From Bradyrhizobium diazoefficiens USDA 110 (GTDB lineage Bacteria; Pseudomonadota; Alphaproteobacteria; Rhizobiales; Xanthobacteraceae), in assembly GCF_000011365.1 (NCBI RefSeq), contig NC_004463.1, positions 3,024,001 through 3,088,000 of the forward strand: DNA of 64,000 nucleotides, in the 5' to 3' direction. Position 1 is the first letter of the stretch. The number at the start of each line of letters is the position of its first letter. A program made the position numbers and the translations under genes. Below the pieces are notes generated by a model. That model had not been told where the DNA came from. It searched no databases and saw nothing but the letters and a program-made list of their open reading frames with translations. Positions 1 through 7,746 of the stretch are shown here, piece after piece.

Positions 1-72
1 TGGGCCAAGGGGCGGGTCGGGCAGGAAGTGCTCGATCTCGTCGCCAAGGAACTCGACGTCAAGATGAACTGA
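1..72 (+). CDS. C-terminal end of a TRAP transporter solute-binding protein (partial)
   Basis: Only the last 23 codons are in the window, ending in a TGA at 70-72 after Lys-Glu-Leu-Asp-Val-Lys-Met-Asn. The fragment is too short to identify from its own sequence. It lies just before a fused TRAP membrane subunit on the same strand, and periplasmic DctP-type binding proteins usually sit there, so this role is inferred from context alone. A strong hairpin separates it from the permease gene. Confidence 0.5.
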   Translation, partial: WAKGRVGQEVLDLVAKELDVKMN

Positions 73-95
73 CGCGATTTCCGGAGAAATAATAC

Positions 96-129
96 AAACG
101 GTCGGGAGTGTGTGCACTCCCGGCCGTTT
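96..129 (+). terminator. 15-bp hairpin between binding-protein gene and dctQM
   Basis: Bases 96-110 pair with 115-129 through a 15-bp stem with one T-G wobble and a TGTG loop. Only a short T run (TTTC) follows. It may act as a partial terminator or an mRNA 3'-end stabiliser, giving more binding protein than permease. The purine-rich ribosome site of the next gene begins about 10 bases later. Confidence 0.7.
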
Positions 130-152
130 CGCATCGGTAGGGGGACCTTGAT

Positions 153-2201
153 TTGCTTCGCGTGCTCAATCAGGCGCTTAATCATCTCGAAGAATGGTTG
201 ATCGCGACGCTCATTGCGGCCGCAACCGGCCTGATCTTCATCGCGGTCATGCATCGCTATGGCGCGGGCGAGTCGATTGTCCTGTCGCGCTGGGCGACCG
301 CGCACGGGATGACCTGGCTCGCGACGCTGTCGATGACGGTGTTCACCTTCCTGTCCGAGCTCGACCTGTCATGGGCGCAGGAACTCTGCATCTACATGTT
401 CATCTGGATGGCGAAGTTCGGCGCGGCCTATGGCGTGCGCACCGGCATCCATGTCGGCGTCGACCTGCTCGTCAACCGCCTGCCCGAACATTCGCGCAAG
501 CACGTGATCCTGTTCGCGCTGCTGTGCGGCGCGCTGTTCACCGGCATGATCGCCGCCTTCGGCGCCTCCTTCGTGAAGGAGATGTTCCACACTGGGCAGC
601 AGTCCAACGATCTGGAAGCGCCGATGTGGTTCGTCTATCTGGCGATCCCGCTCGGCTCCGGCCTGATGTGCTTCCGCTTCCTCCAGGTCTCATGGTTCTA
701 CTACTGGACCGGCGAGCTGCCGCACCACGACGAGACTCATGTCGAAGGCGTGGAGGCCGACGTCTCGCCCGCGCTGCATCCGCAGCCCGCCGGCGCCGAG
801 ACCAAAGCCGCCGCGCGAAAAGTGTCGCCGCTCGGCGTCATCCTGATCCTGGCGCCGATCCTGATCTTCGCCATGTGCCTCGCCGAGAAGTTCGGCGTGG
901 TGCTGCTGCCGCACTGGATGCGGGCCGCGACCGTCTTCGCGCTGCTGATCGCGCTGATGCTGACCGGCATCCCGGTCTCGATCGCGCTCGGCCTCACCGT
1001 GATGACGTTCCTGTTCACGCTGACCACGGTGCCGATCGAGGCGGTCTCGATGAAGCTCTTCACGGGCATCGAGGGCTTCGAGATCATGGCGATCCCGTTC
1101 TTCATCCTCGCCGGCAATTTCCTCACCCATGGCGGCGTCGCGCGCCGCATGATCAATTTCGCGACCTCGCTGATCGGCCACTGGCACGGCGGTCTCGGCC
1201 TTGCCGGCATCGTCGCCTGCGCGATGTTCGCGCTGGTCTGCGGCTCGAGCGTCGCGACCGTCGCCGCGATCGGCGCGATCGTGCTGCCCGAGATGGTCCG
1301 CCACGGCTATCCCATGCATTTCGGCGCCGGCATCATCACGGTCGCGGGCTCCCTCGGCATCCTGATGCTGCCGTCGATCCCGAAGATCGTCTACGCCGTC
1401 TCGACCAATACCTCGATCGGCGCGCTGTTCGTCGCGGGCCTCTTGCCCGGCATCATGCTGACGACGATGCTCTGTATCGTCACCTGGTGGCTCGCGCGCA
1501 AGCGCGACTATCCGCGGATGCCGAAGGCGAGCTGGGGCGAGACCGTCCGCACCTTCCGCGAGAGCATCTGGGGATTGATGCTGGTCGTCATCATCATCGG
1601 CGGCATCTACAGCGGCCTGTTCACCGCCACCGAGGCGGCGGCGATGGCCGCGGTCTACTCCTTCGTCATCGCGGTGTTCGTGTACAAGGCCATCGGGCTG
1701 AAGGACGTGCCGCGGGTGCTGCTCCGTGCCGCCAACACCAGCGCGATGCTGCTCTACATCGTCACCAACGCGGTGCTGTTCTCCTTCGTGCTCTCCAACG
1801 AGAACCTGCCGGCGACGCTTGCCGACTGGATCGCCGCGCAGAACCTCGGCTGGGTCGGCTTCCTGCTGGTGGTCAACGTGCTGCTGCTGCTCGCCGGCAA
1901 CTTCATGGAGCCGAACTCCATCATCCTGATCATGGCGCCGATCCTGGCGCCGGCGGCCAAGAAGCTCGGCATCGACCTCGTGCATTTCGGCATCGTGATG
2001 GACGTCAACATGGAGGTCGGCCTTTGCCATCCGCCTGTCGGCCTCAACCTCTATGTCGCCTCGATGATCGCGCGAATGCGAATAACCGAGCTCGCGGTCG
2101 CGGTGCTGCCGTGGCTGATCACCATGCTCGGCTTCCTCGTCATCGTGACCTACTGGCCCGATTTGACGCTGTGGCTGCCGCGGGTGCTGGGGATGCATTA
2201 G
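153..2201 (+). CDS. TRAP transporter, fused small and large permease subunits (DctQM)
   Basis: Tripartite ATP-independent periplasmic transporter permease in the inner membrane; it imports a substrate, often a carboxylate, using an ion gradient. The 682-residue protein has a DctQ-like four-helix part at about 1-195, a charged linker at about 196-225 (rich in His, Glu and Ala), and a DctM-like part at about 228-680 with many hydrophobic helices and the family-type segment LTGIPVSIALGL. DctQ and DctM are often separate genes, so this is a natural fusion. The start is a TTG preceded by AGGGGG at a good distance; no better in-frame ATG is near. The upstream fragment is probably its binding protein. 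The substrate cannot be told from sequence. Confidence 0.9.
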   Translation: MLRVLNQALNHLEEWLIATLIAAATGLIFIAVMHRYGAGESIVLSRWATAHGMTWLATLSMTVFTFLSELDLSWAQELCIYMFIWMAKFGAAYGVRTGIHVGVDLLVNRLPEHSRKHVILFALLCGALFTGMIAAFGASFVKEMFHTGQQSNDLEAPMWFVYLAIPLGSGLMCFRFLQVSWFYYWTGELPHHDETHVEGVEADVSPALHPQPAGAETKAAARKVSPLGVILILAPILIFAMCLAEKFGVVLLPHWMRAATVFALLIALMLTGIPVSIALGLTVMTFLFTLTTVPIEAVSMKLFTGIEGFEIMAIPFFILAGNFLTHGGVARRMINFATSLIGHWHGGLGLAGIVACAMFALVCGSSVATVAAIGAIVLPEMVRHGYPMHFGAGIITVAGSLGILMLPSIPKIVYAVSTNTSIGALFVAGLLPGIMLTTMLCIVTWWLARKRDYPRMPKASWGETVRTFRESIWGLMLVVIIIGGIYSGLFTATEAAAMAAVYSFVIAVFVYKAIGLKDVPRVLLRAANTSAMLLYIVTNAVLFSFVLSNENLPATLADWIAAQNLGWVGFLLVVNVLLLLAGNFMEPNSIILIMAPILAPAAKKLGIDLVHFGIVMDVNMEVGLCHPPVGLNLYVASMIARMRITELAVAVLPWLITMLGFLVIVTYWPDLTLWLPRVLGMH

Positions 2202-2218
2202 CGAGGGCGGCGAATTCG

Positions 2219-2367
2219 GTCCCTCTCCCCCTGTGGGAGAGGGCGGCTTCGCGAAGCGAAGCCGGGTGAGGGGTTCTCACCGCGAGTCCCCATCACAAGT
2301 GAGTTTGCGGAGACAACCCCTCATCCGGCGCTTCGCGCCACCTTCTCCCACAAGGGAGAAGAGAAGG
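2219..2367. repeat. Intergenic palindromic repeat, family 1 copy A
   Basis: Two inverted arms of the type CCCTCTCCCC...GGGAGAGGG and CCTTCTCCCACAAGGGAGAAG flank sequence with GCTTCGCGAAGC and GGCGCTTCGCGCC cores and the phrase CCTCATCCGG. The same arms recur at 4405-4550 and 28094-28236. This is a short dispersed palindromic element of the kind common between genes in Bradyrhizobium and relatives; no protein is encoded. Confidence 0.85.
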
Positions 2368-2448
2368 ACGCCTGTGCGGCCTCCGCCAATGATGGCAATC
2401 ACCCGCGAGATGCGGTTAGATGCGCGCAACAGGCCGGAGGAAACCAAA

Positions 2449-4377
2449 ATGACTGAACTCAGCCGCTCGCCCAAGGACGCGACGCCGTCCGTCATCGCGC
2501 AGCAAACGGCGATGCTGAATGCGCTGCCGTTTTCCGACGCGCGGGATTTCGACGATGCCGCGCGCGGCTTTCTCGGCACGATCGAGAATGCGGCGATCAC
2601 CAACCCGCAGGGGCGGACGGTCTGGAGCCTCGAGCCCTACGGCTTTCTCTCGGCCGACGAAGCGCCACCCACGGTCAATCCCAGCCTGTGGCGGCAGTCG
2701 CGCCTCAACATGCAGCATGGGCTGTTCGAGGTGGTGCCCGGCGTCTACCAGGTGCGCGGGCTCGACATCGCCAACATGACGCTGATCGAGGGCGACAGCG
2801 GCGTCATCGTCGTGGACACGCTGACCTCGATCGAAGGCGCGCGCGCCGCGCTCGATCTCTATTTCAGGCATCGCGGCATGAAGCCGGTGGCCGCCGTCAT
2901 CTTCACCCATACCCACACCGACCATTGGGGCGGCGCACGCGGCGTGCTGGAGGAGGATGCGCTGGCTACCGGTGCCGTGCCGATCATCGCGCCGAACCTG
3001 TTCATGGAGCACGCCGTCTCCGAGAACATCATCGCGGGGCCAGCAATGCTGCGCCGGGCGCAATATCAGTTCGGCCCGTTCCTCGCCAAGGGCGTGCGTG
3101 GGCAGGTCGATTGCGGGCTCGGCAAGTCGATGGCGGCGGGTTCGGTCGCGCTGCTGCGCCCGACCGATCTGATCATGGCGACCGGCGAAAGGCGCGTGAT
3201 CGACGGCGTCGAATTCGAATTCCAGATGGCGCCGAATAGCGAGGCGCCGGCGGAGATGCACTTCTTCATTCCGCGCTACAAGCTGTTGAACCTCGCGGAA
3301 AACTGCACCCACAATTTCCACAATCTGCTGCCGTTCCGCGGCGCCGACGTGCGCGATGCGCTGGCCTGGTCGAAATACCTGGGCGAGGCCCTGCGGCTGT
3401 GGGACGGCAAGGCGGAGGCGATGTGCGGCCAGCATCACTGGCCGGTGTGGGGCCGCGAGCGCATCGGCATCATGATCCGGCAGCAGCGCGATCTCTACAA
3501 GTTCGCGCATGACCAGACCATCCGCTTGATGAACCATGGCCTGACCGCCGCCGAGATCGCCGAAACGATCCAGCTGCCGAAGAGCCTGGAGGGCGCCTGG
3601 CACGGCCGTGGCTATTACGGCCACATTCGCCACAATGTGAAGGCGATCTACCAGAAATATCTCGGCTGGTACGACGCCAATCCGGTCAATCTCGATCCGC
3701 TGCCGCCGGTCGCCTCGGGCAAGAAATATGTCGAGTACATGGGCGGCGCCGACGCGATTCTCGCGCGCGCTCGGACGGACTTCGACAAGGGCGAATTCCG
3801 CTTCGTCGCGCAGGCGCTCGGCCATCTCGTCTTCGCCGAGCCTGACAACGCGGCGGCACGTCACCTGCTGGCCGATACGCTGGAGCAGCTCGGCTACGCC
3901 GCCGAGAGCGCGACCTGGCGCAACGCCTATCTGTTCGGCGCCCAGGAGTTGCGCCAGGGCATGCCGAAGGCCCCACCGCGCCCGCCGATGCCGCGCGAGA
4001 CGCTGGCGGCGCTGCGCACCGAGCAGCTCTGGGACGTGCTCGGTATCCGCCTCAACGGCCCGAAGGCGGAAGGCAAGCACATCGTGCTGAACTGGCGCTT
4101 CTCCGACACCGGCGAGATCTTCGTGCTCAACCTGGAAAACTGCGCGCTCACCTATAGCGAGGGCGTGCAGGCGGAAAACGCCGACGCGAGCTTCACGCTG
4201 GCGCGCGCGACGCTCGACGAGGTGATCGCGAAGCTGACGAGCTTTCCGGAGGCGGTCGCCGCCGGCAAGGTCCAGCTCGCCGGCAACCCGATGCGGCTGG
4301 CCGAGCTGATGGGCCTGATGGACGAGTTTCCACGCATGTTCGAGATCGTGGAGCCGAAGCGGGCGGTGGTGGGGTAG
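2449..4377 (+). CDS. SdsA1-type secondary alkylsulfatase, metallo-beta-lactamase fold
   Basis: Predicted hydrolase of alkyl sulfate esters (detergent-type substrates), 642 residues. The zinc-binding motif HTHTDHWGG is visible with H154, H156, D158 and H159, and further His residues follow in the NCTHNFHN and GQHHWP segments typical of the alkylsulfatase branch. A helical dimerisation part is expected at about 370-510 and an SCP2-like lipid-binding domain at about 515-640. The start was set at the ATG with GGAGG eight bases upstream; the reading frame stays open upstream into the repeat, which would add 72 spurious residues. No N-terminal signal peptide is obvious, unlike the secreted Pseudomonas enzyme, so location is uncertain. 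Confidence 0.88.
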   Translation: MTELSRSPKDATPSVIAQQTAMLNALPFSDARDFDDAARGFLGTIENAAITNPQGRTVWSLEPYGFLSADEAPPTVNPSLWRQSRLNMQHGLFEVVPGVYQVRGLDIANMTLIEGDSGVIVVDTLTSIEGARAALDLYFRHRGMKPVAAVIFTHTHTDHWGGARGVLEEDALATGAVPIIAPNLFMEHAVSENIIAGPAMLRRAQYQFGPFLAKGVRGQVDCGLGKSMAAGSVALLRPTDLIMATGERRVIDGVEFEFQMAPNSEAPAEMHFFIPRYKLLNLAENCTHNFHNLLPFRGADVRDALAWSKYLGEALRLWDGKAEAMCGQHHWPVWGRERIGIMIRQQRDLYKFAHDQTIRLMNHGLTAAEIAETIQLPKSLEGAWHGRGYYGHIRHNVKAIYQKYLGWYDANPVNLDPLPPVASGKKYVEYMGGADAILARARTDFDKGEFRFVAQALGHLVFAEPDNAAARHLLADTLEQLGYAAESATWRNAYLFGAQELRQGMPKAPPRPPMPRETLAALRTEQLWDVLGIRLNGPKAEGKHIVLNWRFSDTGEIFVLNLENCALTYSEGVQAENADASFTLARATLDEVIAKLTSFPEAVAAGKVQLAGNPMRLAELMGLMDEFPRMFEIVEPKRAVVG

Positions 4378-4404
4378 GCGAGTGCGCCGTTGATTCCGTT
4401 CTTC

Positions 4405-4550
4405 CCTTCTCCCCTTGTGGGAGAAGGTGGCGCGAAGCGCCGGATGAGGGGTCTCTTTCCGCGGGAATGCCTTCGGGTGTGGAGGCAACCCCTCACCCAA
4501 ACGAGTTTGAGGCTTGGCTGTCGCAGCCCTCTCCCACAAGGGGAGAGGGC
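4405..4550. repeat. Intergenic palindromic repeat, family 1 copy B
   Basis: Same architecture as 2219-2367: CTTCTCCCCTTGTGGGAGAAG, a GGCGCGAAGCGCC core, and a closing CCTCTCCCACAAGGGGAGAGG arm. It lies between two convergent genes and could end transcription from both sides, though T runs are absent. Confidence 0.85.
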
Positions 4551-4577
4551 ACTTCGACTGGCAGCGGCGTAGAAGTG

Positions 4578-5648
4578 CTACTCCGCGCTGCTCACCAGCT
4601 TGATCTTCGGTGCCTGCGCTTCCGTCAGGCTGCGATAGGCCGCGAGATAGTCCAGCGCCATTCGCCGAGCCGTGAAGCGCTTTTCGAACTGCTTGCGGAT
4701 CGCCGCGCGGTCCAGTTGCGGAAGGCGCTTGACGACGCCGGCGGCGCTGATGATGTCCTCGACGACGAAGCCGGTCAGGCCCTCGTCGATGATCTCCGGC
4801 ACCGAGCCGCGGTTGAAGGCGACGACCGGCGTTCCGCAGGCCATGGCTTCGATCATCACGAGGCCGAACGGCTCGGGCCAGTCGATCGGCAGCAGAAGTC
4901 CGAGCGCACCGCTCAAGAATTCCGACTTCTCGTGATCGCTGATCTCGCCGATGAACTCCACCAGCGGATTGTTCGCGATCATCGGCCGGATCAGCTCGTC
5001 GTAATAATCCTGGTCGGCGCGATCGACCTTGGCCGCGATCTTCAGCGGGATGCCGCAATGGGTCGCGATCTTGATGGCGCGGTCGACGCCCTTCTCCGGC
5101 GCGATGCGGCCGAGCACGGCGAGATATTCCTGCCTGGCCGGCTTCGGCGTCAGCAAGTTCTCCGGCAGGCCGTGATGGATCGTCGTCACCCAGTTCGCCT
5201 GCGGCACCGGCCGCCGCTGGGCGTTCGAGATCGAGATCACCGGCATCTTGGAGAAGATGTTGAACACCGGCTGATGCTCCGGCAGGTCGAGCCGGCCGTG
5301 CAGCGTGGTCAGGAACGGTGTGGGCTGCCGGTGGAACAGCGACCACGGATAATAATCGAGATGGAAGTGGAGGAAGTCGAACTCCTCGTCGTCACATTTC
5401 TGCCGCACGCGCTCGAGCAGCACCATGTGCAGCGCGTTGGGATCGCGCACGGAACCGTCGAGGCGAAGCGCCCGCGGCCAGAGGGCGTCCAGCTTCGCCG
5501 ACGTCTGCGAGTCGCCGCTGGCGAACAGCGTCACGTCATGTCCCAGGGCCACCAGCTCTTCCGTCAACCAATGCACCACCCGCTCGGTGCCGCCATACAG
5601 CTTGGGTGGAACAGCCTCCGTCAACGGAGCTACCTGCGCGATGCGCAT
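4578..5648 (-). CDS. Glycosyltransferase family 4 protein
   Basis: GT-B fold sugar transferase, 356 residues. The N-terminus reads MRIAQVAPLTEAVPPKLYGG with the usual GGTER segment. The C-terminal nucleotide-sugar domain has VLGRIAPEKGVDRAI and the EPFGLVMIEAMACGTPVVAF signature, whose Glu residues contact the donor. The ATG at 5648 was chosen because GGAGAAGGCGAG lies directly upstream; an earlier in-frame ATG at 5702 lacks a ribosome site. An EcfG-type promoter lies about 75-100 bp upstream, suggesting general stress control. The gene is divergent from an ABC exporter and a glycogen-debranching-type enzyme, so storage or protective carbohydrate synthesis is plausible. Acceptor and product are unknown. 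Confidence 0.85.
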   Translation of the reverse strand: MRIAQVAPLTEAVPPKLYGGTERVVHWLTEELVALGHDVTLFASGDSQTSAKLDALWPRALRLDGSVRDPNALHMVLLERVRQKCDDEEFDFLHFHLDYYPWSLFHRQPTPFLTTLHGRLDLPEHQPVFNIFSKMPVISISNAQRRPVPQANWVTTIHHGLPENLLTPKPARQEYLAVLGRIAPEKGVDRAIKIATHCGIPLKIAAKVDRADQDYYDELIRPMIANNPLVEFIGEISDHEKSEFLSGALGLLLPIDWPEPFGLVMIEAMACGTPVVAFNRGSVPEIIDEGLTGFVVEDIISAAGVVKRLPQLDRAAIRKQFEKRFTARRMALDYLAAYRSLTEAQAPKIKLVSSAE

Positions 5649-5721
5649 CTCGCCTTCTCCTCTGCGATCATGAACGTTGGAAACCCCCAACCTGTACGGC
5701 ACCGGCCATGCCAGCGAAGGG

Positions 5722-5746
5722 AACGTTCCCGCACTTGCGAAGTTCC
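5722..5746 (-). promoter_or_regulatory. EcfG-type general stress promoter for the glycosyltransferase
   Basis: Reading the reverse strand from 5746 to 5722 gives GGAAC, 16 bases, then CGTT, an exact match to the alphaproteobacterial sigma-EcfG consensus GGAAC-N16/17-CGTT. The predicted start of transcription, near 5715, lies about 65 bp before the gene's ATG. The forward strand of the same stretch gives GGAAC-N16-AGTT, a weaker match facing the ABC gene. Confidence 0.65.
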
Positions 5747-5925
5747 TCTCAACAAACGTTACATATTCGACACATCGCGCGCCTGTCTCGATGCTGCCAT
5801 CTCCTCTTCGCAGATCGTCCGCATCCGCATGTCGTGATCGCCTGGCCCGGAACCCGGGCGAAGCGGTCGATGTTCAGTCGGCTGGTACAAAAAAACGCTA
5901 ATCAACACGACGGGGCGATAGCCAT

Positions 5926-7689
5926 ATGGATCATCTTTCTGGATACGCGCGCAGGCCATTTGCCTTTGTCTTGCGCTATCTTCGGCGACGGCTTGCCTCG
6001 CACCTGGTGATCCTGACCGCTGTTGTTGCAGCCGTTGCCTGCTCGGTAGGCACGCAGTATGGCGTCAAATCCCTGGTCGACAGCCTGTCGGCGGGAACCG
6101 CGCATGGCGGCAGCGTATGGCTGGCATTCATTCTGCTCATGTCGCTGATCGCCGCCGACAACTTCCTGTGGCGGATCGCGAGCTGGACGGCGAGCTTTAC
6201 GTTCGTTCGCGTCACCGGCGATCTGCGCCGGGACATCTTTCGCCATCTGACCGGACACGCGCCGAGCTACTTCTCCGATCGTATGCCTGGCATGCTGACC
6301 AGCCGTATCACGGCAACATCGAACGCGGTGTTCACGGTCGAGAACATGTTCGTCTGGAACGTGCTGCCGCCGTGCATTGCCACAATTGCGGCAATCATGC
6401 TGATTGGAACCGTCAGTCCCTACATGGCGCTCGGCCTGATCGTGGTCGCGGGCGGCATGGTGATTGCGATGTTCCATCTGGCCGCGGCCGGCAAGCCGCT
6501 GCATGACGACTTTGCCGACAAGGCCGCCGTCGTCGACGGCGAGATGATCGACGTCATCAGCAACATGCCGCTGGTCCGGGCCTTCTGCGGCATCAGCCAC
6601 GAGCACGAGCGGTTCGATGCGACCGTGAATCGGGAACTCACCGCGCGCGGCCGCAGCCTGCGCTATCTGGAGAAGCTGCGGCTCACGCATGCCGGCGTGA
6701 CCGTCGTGCTCACCATTGCGCTGATGGCCTGGGCGATCACGCTCTGGCAGGACGGTGAGGCGACGACCGGCGACGTCGTGCTGGTCTGCACCCTCGGCCT
6801 GTCCATTCTCAACGCGACGCGCGACCTCGCCGTGGCGCTGGTCGACGTGACCCAGCATGTCGCGCGCCTGACCGAGGCGATCGCGACGCTGCTGGTGCCG
6901 CACGACTTGCGCGATCACCCCGAGGCCGAGCCGCTGGTCAAGAGCGGCGCCGCGATCGCGTTCAACAACGTCACCTTCGGCTATCCCGGCGGCGAGAAGA
7001 TTTTCGAGCGGTTCAGCCTGCGGCTCCAGCCCGGCCAGCGCGTTGGCCTGGTCGGCCAGTCCGGCGGCGGCAAGTCGACGCTGTTCACGCTGCTGCAGCG
7101 CTTCTACGACGTGGACGAAGGCAGCGTCACCGTCGACGGCCAGGACATCGCGATGGTGACCCAGCTCAGCCTGCGTGAAGCGATCTCCGTCGTGCCGCAG
7201 GACATTTCCCTGTTCCACCGCTCCATTCGCGAGAACATCCGCTACGGCCGGCCGAACGCGACCGACGACGAGGTGCTGCGCGCGGCGATCGCGGCGCGCT
7301 GCGATTTCATCGATAGCCTGCCGGAAGGTCTCGACACCATGGTTGGCGACCGCGGCGTCAAGATGTCCGGCGGTCAGCGCCAGCGCATCGCGATCGCACG
7401 GGCCTTCCTGAAGGACGCGCCGATCCTGCTGCTGGATGAGGCCACCGCGGCGCTCGACAGCGAATCCGAGGAGGCGATCCGCGAGGCGCTGACGCGCCTG
7501 ATGCGTGGCCGCACCGTGATCGCGATCGCGCACCGCCTCGCGACCCTGCGCAATTTCGACCGCGTGATCGTATTGAAGGGTGGTAAGATCATCGAGGACG
7601 GCTCGCCCGAGCGTCTGATGCAGGGCCATGGGCCCTATCGGGAGCTGGTGACGCAGGAAATGAGCCGGCTCGCGCAAGCCGCCGCGTAA
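5926..7689 (+). CDS. ABC exporter, fused membrane and ATPase domains
   Basis: Half-transporter of the MsbA/LipA type, 587 residues, expected to act as a homodimer in the inner membrane. Six hydrophobic helices span about 20-310. The nucleotide-binding domain (about 345-580) shows Walker A GQSGGGKST, the Q-loop segment VVPQDISLF, signature SGGQRQR, Walker B ILLLDEATAALD and the switch His in AIAHRLAT. The start is the ATG at 5926; the ribosome site CGGGGCG is modest. The next gene, a debranching-type glucosidase, begins 57 bp downstream on the same strand, so the two are probably co-transcribed. The exported substrate is unknown; a glycan or lipid-linked sugar fits the neighbours. Confidence 0.88.
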   Translation: MDHLSGYARRPFAFVLRYLRRRLASHLVILTAVVAAVACSVGTQYGVKSLVDSLSAGTAHGGSVWLAFILLMSLIAADNFLWRIASWTASFTFVRVTGDLRRDIFRHLTGHAPSYFSDRMPGMLTSRITATSNAVFTVENMFVWNVLPPCIATIAAIMLIGTVSPYMALGLIVVAGGMVIAMFHLAAAGKPLHDDFADKAAVVDGEMIDVISNMPLVRAFCGISHEHERFDATVNRELTARGRSLRYLEKLRLTHAGVTVVLTIALMAWAITLWQDGEATTGDVVLVCTLGLSILNATRDLAVALVDVTQHVARLTEAIATLLVPHDLRDHPEAEPLVKSGAAIAFNNVTFGYPGGEKIFERFSLRLQPGQRVGLVGQSGGGKSTLFTLLQRFYDVDEGSVTVDGQDIAMVTQLSLREAISVVPQDISLFHRSIRENIRYGRPNATDDEVLRAAIAARCDFIDSLPEGLDTMVGDRGVKMSGGQRQRIAIARAFLKDAPILLLDEATAALDSESEEAIREALTRLMRGRTVIAIAHRLATLRNFDRVIVLKGGKIIEDGSPERLMQGHGPYRELVTQEMSRLAQAAA

Positions 7690-7746
7690 ACCCGACAGTC
7701 GCGTTCGCGTTGGTTGCGTTTCCAAACAGGCGCAGGGGAGCAGCTC

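Noticed and set aside
2416..5346. Long reverse-strand open frame of 976 codons opposite the alkylsulfatase gene
   Set aside because: Extremely Arg/His/Asp-rich composition without motifs, spans two real genes and a repeat; it is an antisense shadow caused by high GC.
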